From: Lishizhenia sp965656535
Lineage (GTDB): Bacteria; Bacteroidota; Bacteroidia; Flavobacteriales_D; Crocinitomicaceae
Direction: 5' to 3'
DNA length: 64,000 nucleotides
Assembly: GCA_965656535.1 (NCBI GenBank)
Contig: CBFHKX010000004.1
Span: 124,001-188,000 of the forward strand
Shown piece after piece: positions 42,715 to 50,934 of the stretch. The stretch's first letter is position 1, and every line of letters starts with the position of its first letter. The notes below the pieces were generated by a model. It had not been told where the DNA came from and searched no databases. It saw only the letters and a list, made by a program, of their open reading frames with translations. Made by a program: the position numbers and the translations under genes.

Positions 42715-42722
42715 TATTTTTG
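42715..42722 (+). promoter_or_regulatory. -7 box of the CcsBA operon
   Basis: TATTTTTG, exact consensus, 25 bp before the ATG at 42748. No good -33 TTG. Confidence 0.5.
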
Positions 42723-42747
42723 TTAACCGAAGATTTAAAGTAAAAAA

Positions 42748-45700
42748 ATGGACAAAGTTATTAGAGGGATTTTCTCAATGGGTGCAATGACAATGGGTAT
42801 TTTCGCGTTCGGATTTGCAATTGCGTATGCAACCTTTGTTGAAAGTGATTATGGAACACCCGCATCTAAAATTACCGTATTTAATGCCGTGTGGTTCGAG
42901 ATATTACTTGTTTATTTGGCGTTTGGTTTGATTGCCAATATCTTTAAGTACAAAATGTACACGAAACAAAAAGTTGCATTGTTTTCTTTTCACCTTTCGT
43001 TCATTATTATCATTATCGGATCTGGAATTACCAGACACTTTTCTTTTGAAGGTCAAATGCCAATAGGCGAGGGAGAAGCAACCAATATCATTTACAGCTC
43101 AGAACCGCATATTTTATTTCGTGTAGACGATAGAATAAATGGGTTAGAGCACAAAGAAGAAAAATATTTATCAGAGTATTTTGACAATGGTTTCGAGGTC
43201 GATTTTGCATTGCCTAATAAAAAACCACTAAAAGTAAAGTACGTCAATTACTTAGAAAATAGAATTGAAACAGTAGAATCAAATGATACAATTTCTACAG
43301 CTGCTTTAGAATTTGTGATTCAAGGAGAAACTAAATATTTGGTAGAAGGAGAATCTATGCTAATCGGTACTGAAATTATTTCTTTTAATGATAAAGATGC
43401 TGACCCAGGCATCAAGATTACTGAGGTTGGCGGACAATTAAAAGTGTCTTCAATTAAGCCATTTGCTCAAGTAGATATGTTGAAGCTTAGAAAAGAAGAC
43501 AGAGCAAACAATTTCTTAGATTCATCTGCAGTGAAAAGTATTGTAGCTGATTCAGCTATTTTATTTGAGTCTGGTCGTCTATATAACTTTGCTTCTGAAA
43601 GTGTTATGTTTAAAGAATATCGTTCGAAAACAGCACGCGTAAGAAAAAAGTCTAAGGTTAAAGACGAAGGAATTAACTATTTGGTGGTGGACATCTCTCA
43701 AGGAGAGAGAACCGAAAGAGTAGAACTGCCTTATAAAAATGGTCAAGAAATGACACTTATTCCTTTTAAATATAACGATCTGTACATTCAGGCAGGCTAT
43801 GGTCCAATGCCAATAGAGTTGCCTTTTTATGTAAGGTGTAATGATTTTCAGCTAGATAAATATCCAGGTTCTAATATGGCCAGTTCTTTCGCTTCAGAAG
43901 TAACGGTTATTGATTCTACAAAAGGTATTTATAGAGACCAAAGAATTTTTATGAATAATGTAATGGATTATGATGGATATCGTTTCTTTCAGTCTAATTA
44001 CTACCCAGATGAGTCTGGAACCGTTTTAAGTGTAAATTATGATTGGTGGGGAACGAATGTAACTTATTTAGGATATTTGCTCATGGCAATCGGAATGGTC
44101 TTATCGCTTATTACTTATGGAGGTCGTTTTAGAGAATTGAGTAGAATGGTAACAAAATCAAGAGAAAAAAGAGCACTTCTCAAAGTGCTTGTGTTGGGGA
44201 TTTTCCTGTCTTTTGGATTCAGTGCTGAAAGTTATGCTCAAAACAATCAAATTGAAGAAAAACATTATGAGGGAGATGGTCATGATCACTCGAATGGAGA
44301 GCTACACGATCATGGGCACGAAGGACATAATCACGCTCCAGGAGAAGGGCATGATCATGAAGAAGTAGGGTTAGAGACCAAAACAGCTGCTGTTAAATCA
44401 AAAAAGCGTTTTAGCTTACCAGACGATTTTAAGTTTGAGTATATTTCACAGTTACATTCAGATTCGCTTGCTTCCTTATTAATTCAAGACTACAGCGGTA
44501 GAATTATTCCCTTTCATACCATGGCAGATAAGCTGCTTCGAAAAGTACACAGAGGAAATACATACGAAGGAAAAAATGCTGTACAAGTTGTTATGGGTAT
44601 GCATTTGGCTGCACCTTATTGGGTCGACAAAAAGATTATTTACGTATCCTCGAAAATTAGGGAAACTCTTGGGACAGAAAAATACGTGTCTTTAAACGAG
44701 ATATCTGAAGATGATGGCTCTTTTAAGTGGTCAGATGAATACGAAGTAGCGCATAATAAACCCGATTCAAAAAAGTCTGAATACGATAAAGAAATCGTGA
44801 AGTTAGGAGAACGATATAACATTGTTTCTGAAATATTACAATTTAGACATCTAAGAATTATTCCTATTCGTAATGATGTTAATAATACATGGTTATGGCC
44901 ATTTCTTGGTCAAGACGCTGCAGATGATAAAATGGCTATGGATCTAGCTGCAGAATATTTACACAAAGCATGGTTAAGTACAGATAGTAAAAAGGAAGAA
45001 GCGAACGCTCTCAATTTACTTACACAATTAAAGAAGTACCAAAGAAAATTCGCCCAAAACGAAATGCCTTCCAAAGGAAAAGTAAATGCCGAAATCATAT
45101 ATAATGAGAGTGATGTTTTTAAAAAAGCACAATACAGCTATCTGTTAATTGGTTTGTTACTAATTGTTGTTTTCTTTTTTCGCGTTTTGTCTACTCCTAG
45201 TCCAATAAAAGAAAAAATCTTTAAATATATTGCAATCCCTTTTACGCTAGTTTTAGCCTTTACCTTTCTAGCGCATGGTTTTGGTTTAGGTTATAGGTGG
45301 TATATCTCTGAACACGCACCTTGGAGTAATGGTTATGAAGCAATCGTTTTTATTGCTTGGTGTGCCGTTTTAGTAGGTTTAATTTTTGCTAGAAGACACG
45401 GAGCAATTACAGCTGCAACAGCCGTATTAGCTGCTTTAATTCTTTTCGTTTCTGAGTTAAATTTATTAGATCCAGAAATATCTAATTTACAACCGGTATT
45501 AAAGTCATACTGGTTAATGATTCATGTTGCTATCATAACAAGTTCTTATGCGTTTCTGGGACTTGGCGCTATGCTCTCGCTCTTTAATTTAACTCTTTAC
45601 TTATTTAGAGGAAAGAATAACGGCAAGCGTTTAACGATGAATATAAATGAAATGACTGCCGTTTCTGAAATGATCATAACCATCGGTTTGTTTATGCTCA

Positions 45701-46068
45701 CAATAGGTACATTTCTCGGTGGAGTTTGGGCAAATGAGTCTTGGGGTAGATATTGGGGATGGGATCCGAAAGAAACTTGGGCGTTAGTTTCTATACTTAC
45801 CTACGCAGTTATTTTGCATTTGAGGTATATTCCTGGTTTGAAAGATAAATTTGTTTTTAATCTTGTTACCTTTTGGGGCTACGCGAGTATTATTTTTACC
45901 TTCTTTGGCGTTAACTTTAAACTTACTGGATTACACTCTTATGCTCAAGGAGAAGGAACGTCAGAAACGCCAGATTGGGTGATCTCAACAGTAATATACT
46001 TTTTAATCTTCTCAATAATAAGCGCAATTTTTTACATTCGTTATAAAAGAAAAAAGAAAACAACATAA
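42748..46068 (+). CDS. Fused ResB-CcsA cytochrome c assembly protein
   Basis: A 1106-residue system II cytochrome c maturation protein in which the ResB (CcsB) and CcsA parts are joined. ResB occupies about residues 1-480 with helices near the N-terminus (about 10-32, 47-68, 77-95) and another near 440-460. CcsA occupies the C-terminal third, about eight helices from 790 on, with the heme-handling signature WGRYWGWDPKETWAL (about 1000-1014) and flanking histidines. It passes heme to periplasmic apocytochromes. Between the two parts, about residues 508-550, is a His-rich stretch built of GHDH, GHEGHNH and GEGHDHEE units with about ten His, then a soluble region. The fusion is common in Bacteroidota. 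Confidence 0.92.
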   Translation: MDKVIRGIFSMGAMTMGIFAFGFAIAYATFVESDYGTPASKITVFNAVWFEILLVYLAFGLIANIFKYKMYTKQKVALFSFHLSFIIIIIGSGITRHFSFEGQMPIGEGEATNIIYSSEPHILFRVDDRINGLEHKEEKYLSEYFDNGFEVDFALPNKKPLKVKYVNYLENRIETVESNDTISTAALEFVIQGETKYLVEGESMLIGTEIISFNDKDADPGIKITEVGGQLKVSSIKPFAQVDMLKLRKEDRANNFLDSSAVKSIVADSAILFESGRLYNFASESVMFKEYRSKTARVRKKSKVKDEGINYLVVDISQGERTERVELPYKNGQEMTLIPFKYNDLYIQAGYGPMPIELPFYVRCNDFQLDKYPGSNMASSFASEVTVIDSTKGIYRDQRIFMNNVMDYDGYRFFQSNYYPDESGTVLSVNYDWWGTNVTYLGYLLMAIGMVLSLITYGGRFRELSRMVTKSREKRALLKVLVLGIFLSFGFSAESYAQNNQIEEKHYEGDGHDHSNGELHDHGHEGHNHAPGEGHDHEEVGLETKTAAVKSKKRFSLPDDFKFEYISQLHSDSLASLLIQDYSGRIIPFHTMADKLLRKVHRGNTYEGKNAVQVVMGMHLAAPYWVDKKIIYVSSKIRETLGTEKYVSLNEISEDDGSFKWSDEYEVAHNKPDSKKSEYDKEIVKLGERYNIVSEILQFRHLRIIPIRNDVNNTWLWPFLGQDAADDKMAMDLAAEYLHKAWLSTDSKKEEANALNLLTQLKKYQRKFAQNEMPSKGKVNAEIIYNESDVFKKAQYSYLLIGLLLIVVFFFRVLSTPSPIKEKIFKYIAIPFTLVLAFTFLAHGFGLGYRWYISEHAPWSNGYEAIVFIAWCAVLVGLIFARRHGAITAATAVLAALILFVSELNLLDPEISNLQPVLKSYWLMIHVAIITSSYAFLGLGAMLSLFNLTLYLFRGKNNGKRLTMNINEMTAVSEMIITIGLFMLTIGTFLGGVWANESWGRYWGWDPKETWALVSILTYAVILHLRYIPGLKDKFVFNLVTFWGYASIIFTFFGVNFKLTGLHSYAQGEGTSETPDWVISTVIYFLIFSIISAIFYIRYKRKKKTT

Positions 46069-46070
46069 GT

Positions 46071-46541
46071 ATGAATTTACATCAATTTGAAGTAAAAGAC
46101 ATTTCAGGTAACAACTTTAATTTTTCTAATTTAAAAGGAAAAAAAGTGCTCTTAGTAAATACAGCTAGCGAATGCGGATTAACACCCCAGTATGAGCAGT
46201 TAGAAGAGTTATATACAACTAAAAATAATGATAACTTTGTTGTAGTGGGGTTTCCAGCGAATGATTTTGGAGCACAAGAACCTGGTTCAGATAATGAAAT
46301 TGCACGTTTTTGCGAAAAAAATTACGGGGTAAGCTTTCCAATGATGAGTAAAATATCCGTGAAAGGGAAAAATATTCATCCGCTTTATAAATGGTTGTTA
46401 GAAGAATCAGTTGCAAAAGGTCAGCATGAGGAGGTACAATGGAATTTTCACAAATTTTGTATCGATGAGAAGGGTGATTTTGTAAAGAGTATTGCGCCAA
46501 CTGTCTCTCCCTTAGATGACGAAATATTAAATTGGTTGTAA
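46071..46541 (+). CDS. Glutathione peroxidase family protein
   Basis: A 156-residue thioredoxin-fold peroxidase of the glutathione peroxidase family. The catalytic Cys lies in VNTASECGLTPQYEQLEEL (about residues 35-36), with the Gln and Trp residues of the catalytic tetrad in QWNFHKFCID. A second Cys (residue 76 in FCEKNYG) could resolve the disulfide, so a thioredoxin-type mechanism is possible. It starts two bases after the cytochrome assembly gene stop and one base precedes the BshB1 gene. In this setting the reductant may be thioredoxin or bacillithiol. Confidence 0.9.
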   Translation: MNLHQFEVKDISGNNFNFSNLKGKKVLLVNTASECGLTPQYEQLEELYTTKNNDNFVVVGFPANDFGAQEPGSDNEIARFCEKNYGVSFPMMSKISVKGKNIHPLYKWLLEESVAKGQHEEVQWNFHKFCIDEKGDFVKSIAPTVSPLDDEILNWL

Positions 46542-46542
46542 G

Positions 46543-47265
46543 ATGAGTGATAAGGTTGATATCTTAGCAATAGGCGCACATCCTGATGATGTTGAATTAT
46601 CAGCTGCAGGAACAATTATAAAAGAAATTGATAACGGAAAACGTGTAGCAATTGTAGATCTAACAGAAGGTGAACTTGGAAGCAGAGGAACCGTTCAGAC
46701 AAGATATCAAGAAGCCGAAGATGCAGCTCGAATTCTTAATGTATCGGCAAGACACAACATTCAGATTGCAGACGGTTTTTTTCTTCAAGACAAAGCGAGT
46801 TTATTAAAACTGGTAGAACAAATTAGAAGGTTTCAACCCGAAATTGTACTCGCCAATGCAGTTTCAGATAGACATCCAGACCACGGAAAAGGTGCTAAGT
46901 TTATCTCAGATGCTTGCTTTTTGGCTGGACTCCTAAAAATAGAGACAAAATGGAAAGGGGAAACACAAAAGCAATGGCGACCAAAAGTGGTGTATCATTA
47001 TATTCAAGACCGTTATATAAAGCCCGACTTTGCTATAGATGTAACCCCTTATATAGAGCAAAAGTTTGAAGCTATTTTTGCTTATAAAACACAGTTTTTT
47101 AACCCAGAAAGTAGCGAACCACAAACACCTATTTCTGGTGAAGATTTTATAGACTTTCTAAAAGGAAGGATGGCAGAGTTTGGAAGACAAATTGGTTCTA
47201 AATATGCCGAAGGTTTCACAGTAGAAAGAATTCCTGCCGTCAATTCTATTTTTGACTTATATTAG
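46543..47265 (+). CDS. bshB1: Bacillithiol-type N-acetylglucosaminyl malate deacetylase
   Basis: A 240-residue zinc-dependent LmbE-family deacetylase that removes the acetyl group from GlcNAc-malate in bacillithiol synthesis. The zinc site HPDDVE occurs in LAIGAHPDDVELSAAGTI (about residues 7-24) and the second His in DRHPDHGKGAKF. The segment LTEGELGSRGTVQTRYQEA is typical of BshB1. It starts one base after the peroxidase stop and is followed 3 bp later by a glycosyltransferase gene. No BshA (GlcNAc-malate synthase) or BshC gene is in the window. Confidence 0.9.
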   Translation: MSDKVDILAIGAHPDDVELSAAGTIIKEIDNGKRVAIVDLTEGELGSRGTVQTRYQEAEDAARILNVSARHNIQIADGFFLQDKASLLKLVEQIRRFQPEIVLANAVSDRHPDHGKGAKFISDACFLAGLLKIETKWKGETQKQWRPKVVYHYIQDRYIKPDFAIDVTPYIEQKFEAIFAYKTQFFNPESSEPQTPISGEDFIDFLKGRMAEFGRQIGSKYAEGFTVERIPAVNSIFDLY

Positions 47266-47268
47266 CGT

Positions 47269-48417
47269 ATGCTAAAAAAAAGACCGAATGTGTTATTCTT
47301 AGCCAGTTGGTTTCCAAACAAAACCCATCCAACTGTAGGTAATTTTATACAAAGACATGCAGAGGTTGCAAATAACATTGCCAATGTTTATGTTCTTTTT
47401 GCACTGCCTATTGAAAATCAGAAAAGTAAATTTGATATACAAAATAGCGTCGAAAATGATGTTTATATCACACGCGTGTACTACAGAAAAGTAATGCATA
47501 AAATACCTTTGGTACATACTTTTTTAAAGTATAAGAGATATAGAAAGGCGATGAAGGTTGGTGAACAGACTATTGGTAAAAAGTTCGACTTTCTACATGT
47601 AAATACCTTTTGGTTTGCTGGGTTGGCTGCTTTAGATATTAGTAGAAGTCAAAAAATCCCCTATTTAATTACCGAACATTGGTCGGGATTTCTTCCTCAA
47701 AACAATGCTTTTGAATCTGCTTCATTTGTTATGAAAACCATGACAAAAAGAATTTTTAGAAAAGCTAAGTTTGTTTTACCTGTTTCTTATGATTTGGGGA
47801 AAAGTTTACAGTCTAGAAAACTTATAGATGAATTTCATTGCTTAGCTAATGTTGTAGATACGACTTTGTTTAAGCCAAACCCAACCATTAAAAACGAGGT
47901 GTATAGGTTTATTCATATTTCGACGATTGATGAAGCGCACAAGAATTTTTCAGGACTTTTAGAAGCCTTTAGTAAAGTAAAGTGCGATTTTATCCTTGAA
48001 ATAATTACAGATGGAGATTTAGCGGATGCGCAAAGAAAAATTACTGCTTTCGGATTAAGTAATAAGGTTGAATTAAGAGGAAGCTCTACACAAAAAGAAG
48101 TTGCGGAAGCTTTACAGCAAGCAAACTGTTTGGTTCAGTTTAGCAATGTTGAAACCTTTTCTATTGTTATCGCCGAGGCTTGGTCTTCAGGAATTCCATG
48201 TATTTACACTAAATGTGGTGGTTTAACCAATATTGTAAATAATAAACTCGGTTTTCAGATTGAGAGAGGAGATGTTCAAGCACTTCAGCAGAAAATTGAA
48301 GATTTTATTCAGCATCAATACGAGTTTGATCCACAGTACATCCGATCATTTGCAATAGAAATGTTTTCAGAACAAAAGGTGCGTCAACAGTTAGAAGCTG
48401 TATATAAAAAAATGTGA
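47269..48417 (+). CDS. GT4-type glycosyltransferase
   Basis: A 382-residue GT-B glycosyltransferase of the GT1/GT4 group. Visible are N-terminal NVLFLASWFPNKTHPTVGNFIQRHAE, given in pieces (FLASWFPNKTHPT, GNFIQRHAE), and the C-terminal FSNVETFSIVIAEAWSSGIPCIYTKCGG with the conserved E-x7-E donor motif (VETFSIVIAEAW). The N-terminus does not look like BshA, which usually begins with a short strand and GGSGVVATELG. It follows bshB1 by 3 bp. Product unknown; surface polysaccharide or lipid glycosylation is as likely as a link to bacillithiol. Confidence 0.85.
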   Translation: MLKKRPNVLFLASWFPNKTHPTVGNFIQRHAEVANNIANVYVLFALPIENQKSKFDIQNSVENDVYITRVYYRKVMHKIPLVHTFLKYKRYRKAMKVGEQTIGKKFDFLHVNTFWFAGLAALDISRSQKIPYLITEHWSGFLPQNNAFESASFVMKTMTKRIFRKAKFVLPVSYDLGKSLQSRKLIDEFHCLANVVDTTLFKPNPTIKNEVYRFIHISTIDEAHKNFSGLLEAFSKVKCDFILEIITDGDLADAQRKITAFGLSNKVELRGSSTQKEVAEALQQANCLVQFSNVETFSIVIAEAWSSGIPCIYTKCGGLTNIVNNKLGFQIERGDVQALQQKIEDFIQHQYEFDPQYIRSFAIEMFSEQKVRQQLEAVYKKM

Positions 48418-48458
48418 GATTTTATTCAGATTCAATTAAAAAAATCAAGGCATAAACC

Positions 48459-48489
48459 TTTGTTTCCAACCAATTTAATCTTATTTTCG
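48459..48489 (+). promoter_or_regulatory. Promoter of the PA-domain T9SS cargo gene
   Basis: TTTG (48459-48462), 19-bp spacer, TATTTTCG (48482-48489). One mismatch in the -7 box; spacing is ideal. The ATG is 21 bp downstream. Confidence 0.6.
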
Positions 48490-48510
48490 TTTAGTTAAAA
48501 AAATAAAACT

Positions 48511-50217
48511 ATGAAAAGAAATTTACTTGCATTGTGCACTTTAATTTTAACTGGCTTTTCTTTTGGTCAAGTTATTTTTTCAGTGGAAACTCCGCTACCA
48601 ATTGCCGGTAGTTACGATTTAACATATGTTGAACCACCAAACTGGGGTTCACCAGATTTATTAGACCCATTAAACGCTATTCAAGATACACTTGCGTTTG
48701 CAAAAGATGCAACCGTTGAGGATTCTTTAAATTGTCAAAGTACCGTTACTAATGTTGATGGTAAAATTGCTGTTCTTTATAGAGGTGCATGTGAGTTTGG
48801 GGTGAAAGCCTTGAATGCGCAAAATGCAGGTGCTGTTGGGGTAGTTATAATTAATAATATTCCTGGTGCTCCTGTTGCTATGGGAGCAGGTGCAGAAGGT
48901 ATAAATGTTACAATACCGGTAGTAATGCTTGGCGAACTAGAAGGTCAAATTATTACAAACGCCATGAATAACGGTCCTGTTGAGGCATTTATTGGAAACA
49001 AAACAGGCTTTTATCCAAATGATTTAGGCTTTTTAAATAGATCTGTTCTTAGAGCACCTCAATACGCAACGCCACAAGCTCTAGCGCAAGATGATAATGA
49101 TTTATCAGTAGATCTTGGAGCATGGGTGTATAACTATGGATTTAACGATCAAAATAATGTTACAGTAAATGCAACTGTTGTACTGAATGGTACAGAGTTG
49201 TATAACGAAACTTCGCCAGCTCAAACAATTTTAGCTGGAGACTCTGCTTATGTTGCATTAACTCCATTTAGTCAAGTTGCTTACACGCAAGGAAAGTATG
49301 AATTAACGTACACTACAGTATCTGACTCTTTAGATTCATATGATTTTGATAATACATTTGAAGCTGATTTTAGATTAACGGATAGTTTACTTTCTTACGC
49401 GCGATTAGACGACACAAATCTTTTACCACTGACAGCTGGTGGTTTTAGACCAACAAACAGTACTGACTTTACAGCTTGTATTGGATTTCAAAATCCAAAT
49501 GCGAGTAGAATAGGAGTAAGAGGATTAACGTTTTCAGCTATTACAGGAGCGAACTCTGGTGTTACACTTGACGGAGAACCTTTTGAAGTTCAAATGTTTA
49601 AGTGGAATGATAACTTTACAGACTTAAATGATGCAAACGCTGCGGTTTCTGATTTTGAATATTTAACAGGAAATACTGACTTCTTCTTTACGGGAGACTT
49701 TCAAGATAGCGCAATGTATGTAACAGTTGACGAGCCGTTTGTTTTGTTGGATAACCAACGTTACATGTTCTGTATTTATACGTCTAACCAAGATGTTTTC
49801 TTTGGATATGATGCAGGTATGGATTACACACAAAACGTAAATAATTATTTAGAGCCTTTATTTCCATCTATAACAGAAAATGGACAGTTCTTAAATGGTT
49901 TTGGTGCGGATGCTGTTCCAGGATTATCTGTAGCAACATTCCCTGCTGCTGAACTTGGTTTAGAAGAAGAAGTAGAAATCAATATTTCTGCATTTCCTAA
50001 CCCGGCAATGGATAAACTTATGATTAGTTTAAACAATAATTCAGCATCTGAATTCTCAATGTATGATTTATCGGGTAAAGTGGTTAAGTCTGGAGCTATT
50101 TCTGGATATGACAATTTGAGCGTAAATGTTAAAGACATTGAAAATGGAGCATACATTGTAAAAATTGCTTTAGAAGATGGTAGAGTTAAAATGTTAAATG
50201 TGGTTGTGAACCACTAA
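48511..50217 (+). CDS. T9SS type A cargo protein with PA domain
   Basis: A 568-residue secreted protein with a signal peptide (MKRNLLALCTLILTGFSFGQ), then a protease-associated (PA) domain (about 70-165) showing GKIAVLYRGACEFGVKALNA and AGAVGVVIINN, then beta-rich domains with cysteines (FTACIGFQNPNASRIGVRG). The C-terminal 70 residues are a T9SS type A sorting tail (ISAFPNPAMDKLMISL, MYDLSGKVVKSG, ENGAYIVKIAL). The PA domain usually binds protein partners or guards a peptidase, but no peptidase domain is present here. It has its own promoter and a strong terminator. Confidence 0.87.
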   Translation: MKRNLLALCTLILTGFSFGQVIFSVETPLPIAGSYDLTYVEPPNWGSPDLLDPLNAIQDTLAFAKDATVEDSLNCQSTVTNVDGKIAVLYRGACEFGVKALNAQNAGAVGVVIINNIPGAPVAMGAGAEGINVTIPVVMLGELEGQIITNAMNNGPVEAFIGNKTGFYPNDLGFLNRSVLRAPQYATPQALAQDDNDLSVDLGAWVYNYGFNDQNNVTVNATVVLNGTELYNETSPAQTILAGDSAYVALTPFSQVAYTQGKYELTYTTVSDSLDSYDFDNTFEADFRLTDSLLSYARLDDTNLLPLTAGGFRPTNSTDFTACIGFQNPNASRIGVRGLTFSAITGANSGVTLDGEPFEVQMFKWNDNFTDLNDANAAVSDFEYLTGNTDFFFTGDFQDSAMYVTVDEPFVLLDNQRYMFCIYTSNQDVFFGYDAGMDYTQNVNNYLEPLFPSITENGQFLNGFGADAVPGLSVATFPAAELGLEEEVEINISAFPNPAMDKLMISLNNNSASEFSMYDLSGKVVKSGAISGYDNLSVNVKDIENGAYIVKIALEDGRVKMLNVVVNH

Positions 50218-50228
50218 AAACATTCTGT

Positions 50229-50270
50229 ATAAAAAGAAAGGCGCACCAATTGGTGCGCCTTTCTTTTTAT
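50229..50270. terminator. Perfect 42-bp palindrome, terminator
   Basis: From 50229 to 50270 every base pairs around the centre CCAATTGG. The G/C core GGCGCACC pairs with GGTGCGCC and is flanked by an A-run and a T-run, so it can terminate transcription from either side. It lies 12 bp after the PA-domain gene stop. Confidence 0.88.
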
Positions 50271-50284
50271 TAATACTAAAGGCA

Positions 50285-50316
50285 TTGCCCTCTTTTCAAA
50301 CTATCTTGTATCTTTG
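50285..50316 (+). promoter_or_regulatory. Promoter of the FKBP pair; decides start
   Basis: TTG (50285-50287), a 21-bp spacer, and TATCTTTG (50309-50316). The longer frame opens at a TTG at 50314, inside the -7 box, so the ATG at 50335 is the real start. Confidence 0.7.
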
Positions 50317-50334
50317 TTCTCAAATTATATATTT

Positions 50335-50934
50335 ATGTCAAACGAAATAGAAGCAGTAAGTTATTCTGTAGGTATGAGTGTTGCAGGTAGTTTAATGCAG
50401 CAAAATTTAGAAAACATTAATCCAGAAGCTTTTTTAGAAGGTATTACAGACGCACTAGAAGGTAAAACACCAAAATACACACCGGAAGAAGCAAATGCTA
50501 TTATTCAAAAGTATTTGCAAGCAGCAGGTGAAGCTAAATTTGGTAAAATAAAAGAAGAAGGTGAAGCATTTTTGGCTGAAAACGCAAAGAAAGAAGGTAT
50601 TACAACCACGCCTTCAGGATTACAATACGAAGTTATAAACGAAGGAAACGGAAAATCTCCATCTGAAACTTCAAATGTTACAGTTCACTATCATGGAACG
50701 TTGATAGACGGTTCTGTTTTTGATAGTTCTGTGAGTAGAGGAGAGCCAGCAACTTTTGGTGTAAACCAAGTTATTAAAGGTTGGACAGAAGCATTGCAAT
50801 TAATGAAAGAAGGAGATAAGTACAGGTTGTACATTCCTCAAGAATTAGCATATGGAGCAAACCCACATCCGGGTGGACCAATTAAGCCTTATATGCCTTT
50901 AGTATTTGATGTAGAATTATTAGAAGTTCAATAA
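50335..50934 (+). CDS. FKBP-type peptidyl-prolyl isomerase
   Basis: A 199-residue FKBP-type isomerase without a signal peptide, so cytoplasmic. The N-terminal helical dimerisation domain (about 1-80, with EAVSYSVGMSVAGSLMQQNLE in part) is followed by the FKBP domain (about 88-199). Active-site positions are intact: HYHGTLIDGSVFDSSVSRGE supplies Tyr, Phe and Asp, and NQVIKGWTEALQLMKEGDK the Val-Ile and Trp. This is the FkpA/Mip-type arrangement, but without export. The next gene starts on the last base of its stop (TAATG). Start is fixed by the promoter. It may assist folding of proteins in the cytosol. Confidence 0.9.
   Translation: MSNEIEAVSYSVGMSVAGSLMQQNLENINPEAFLEGITDALEGKTPKYTPEEANAIIQKYLQAAGEAKFGKIKEEGEAFLAENAKKEGITTTPSGLQYEVINEGNGKSPSETSNVTVHYHGTLIDGSVFDSSVSRGEPATFGVNQVIKGWTEALQLMKEGDKYRLYIPQELAYGANPHPGGPIKPYMPLVFDVELLEVQ

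Noticed and set aside
50314..50334. TTG start for the FKBP gene
   Set aside because: It lies inside the promoter -7 box.
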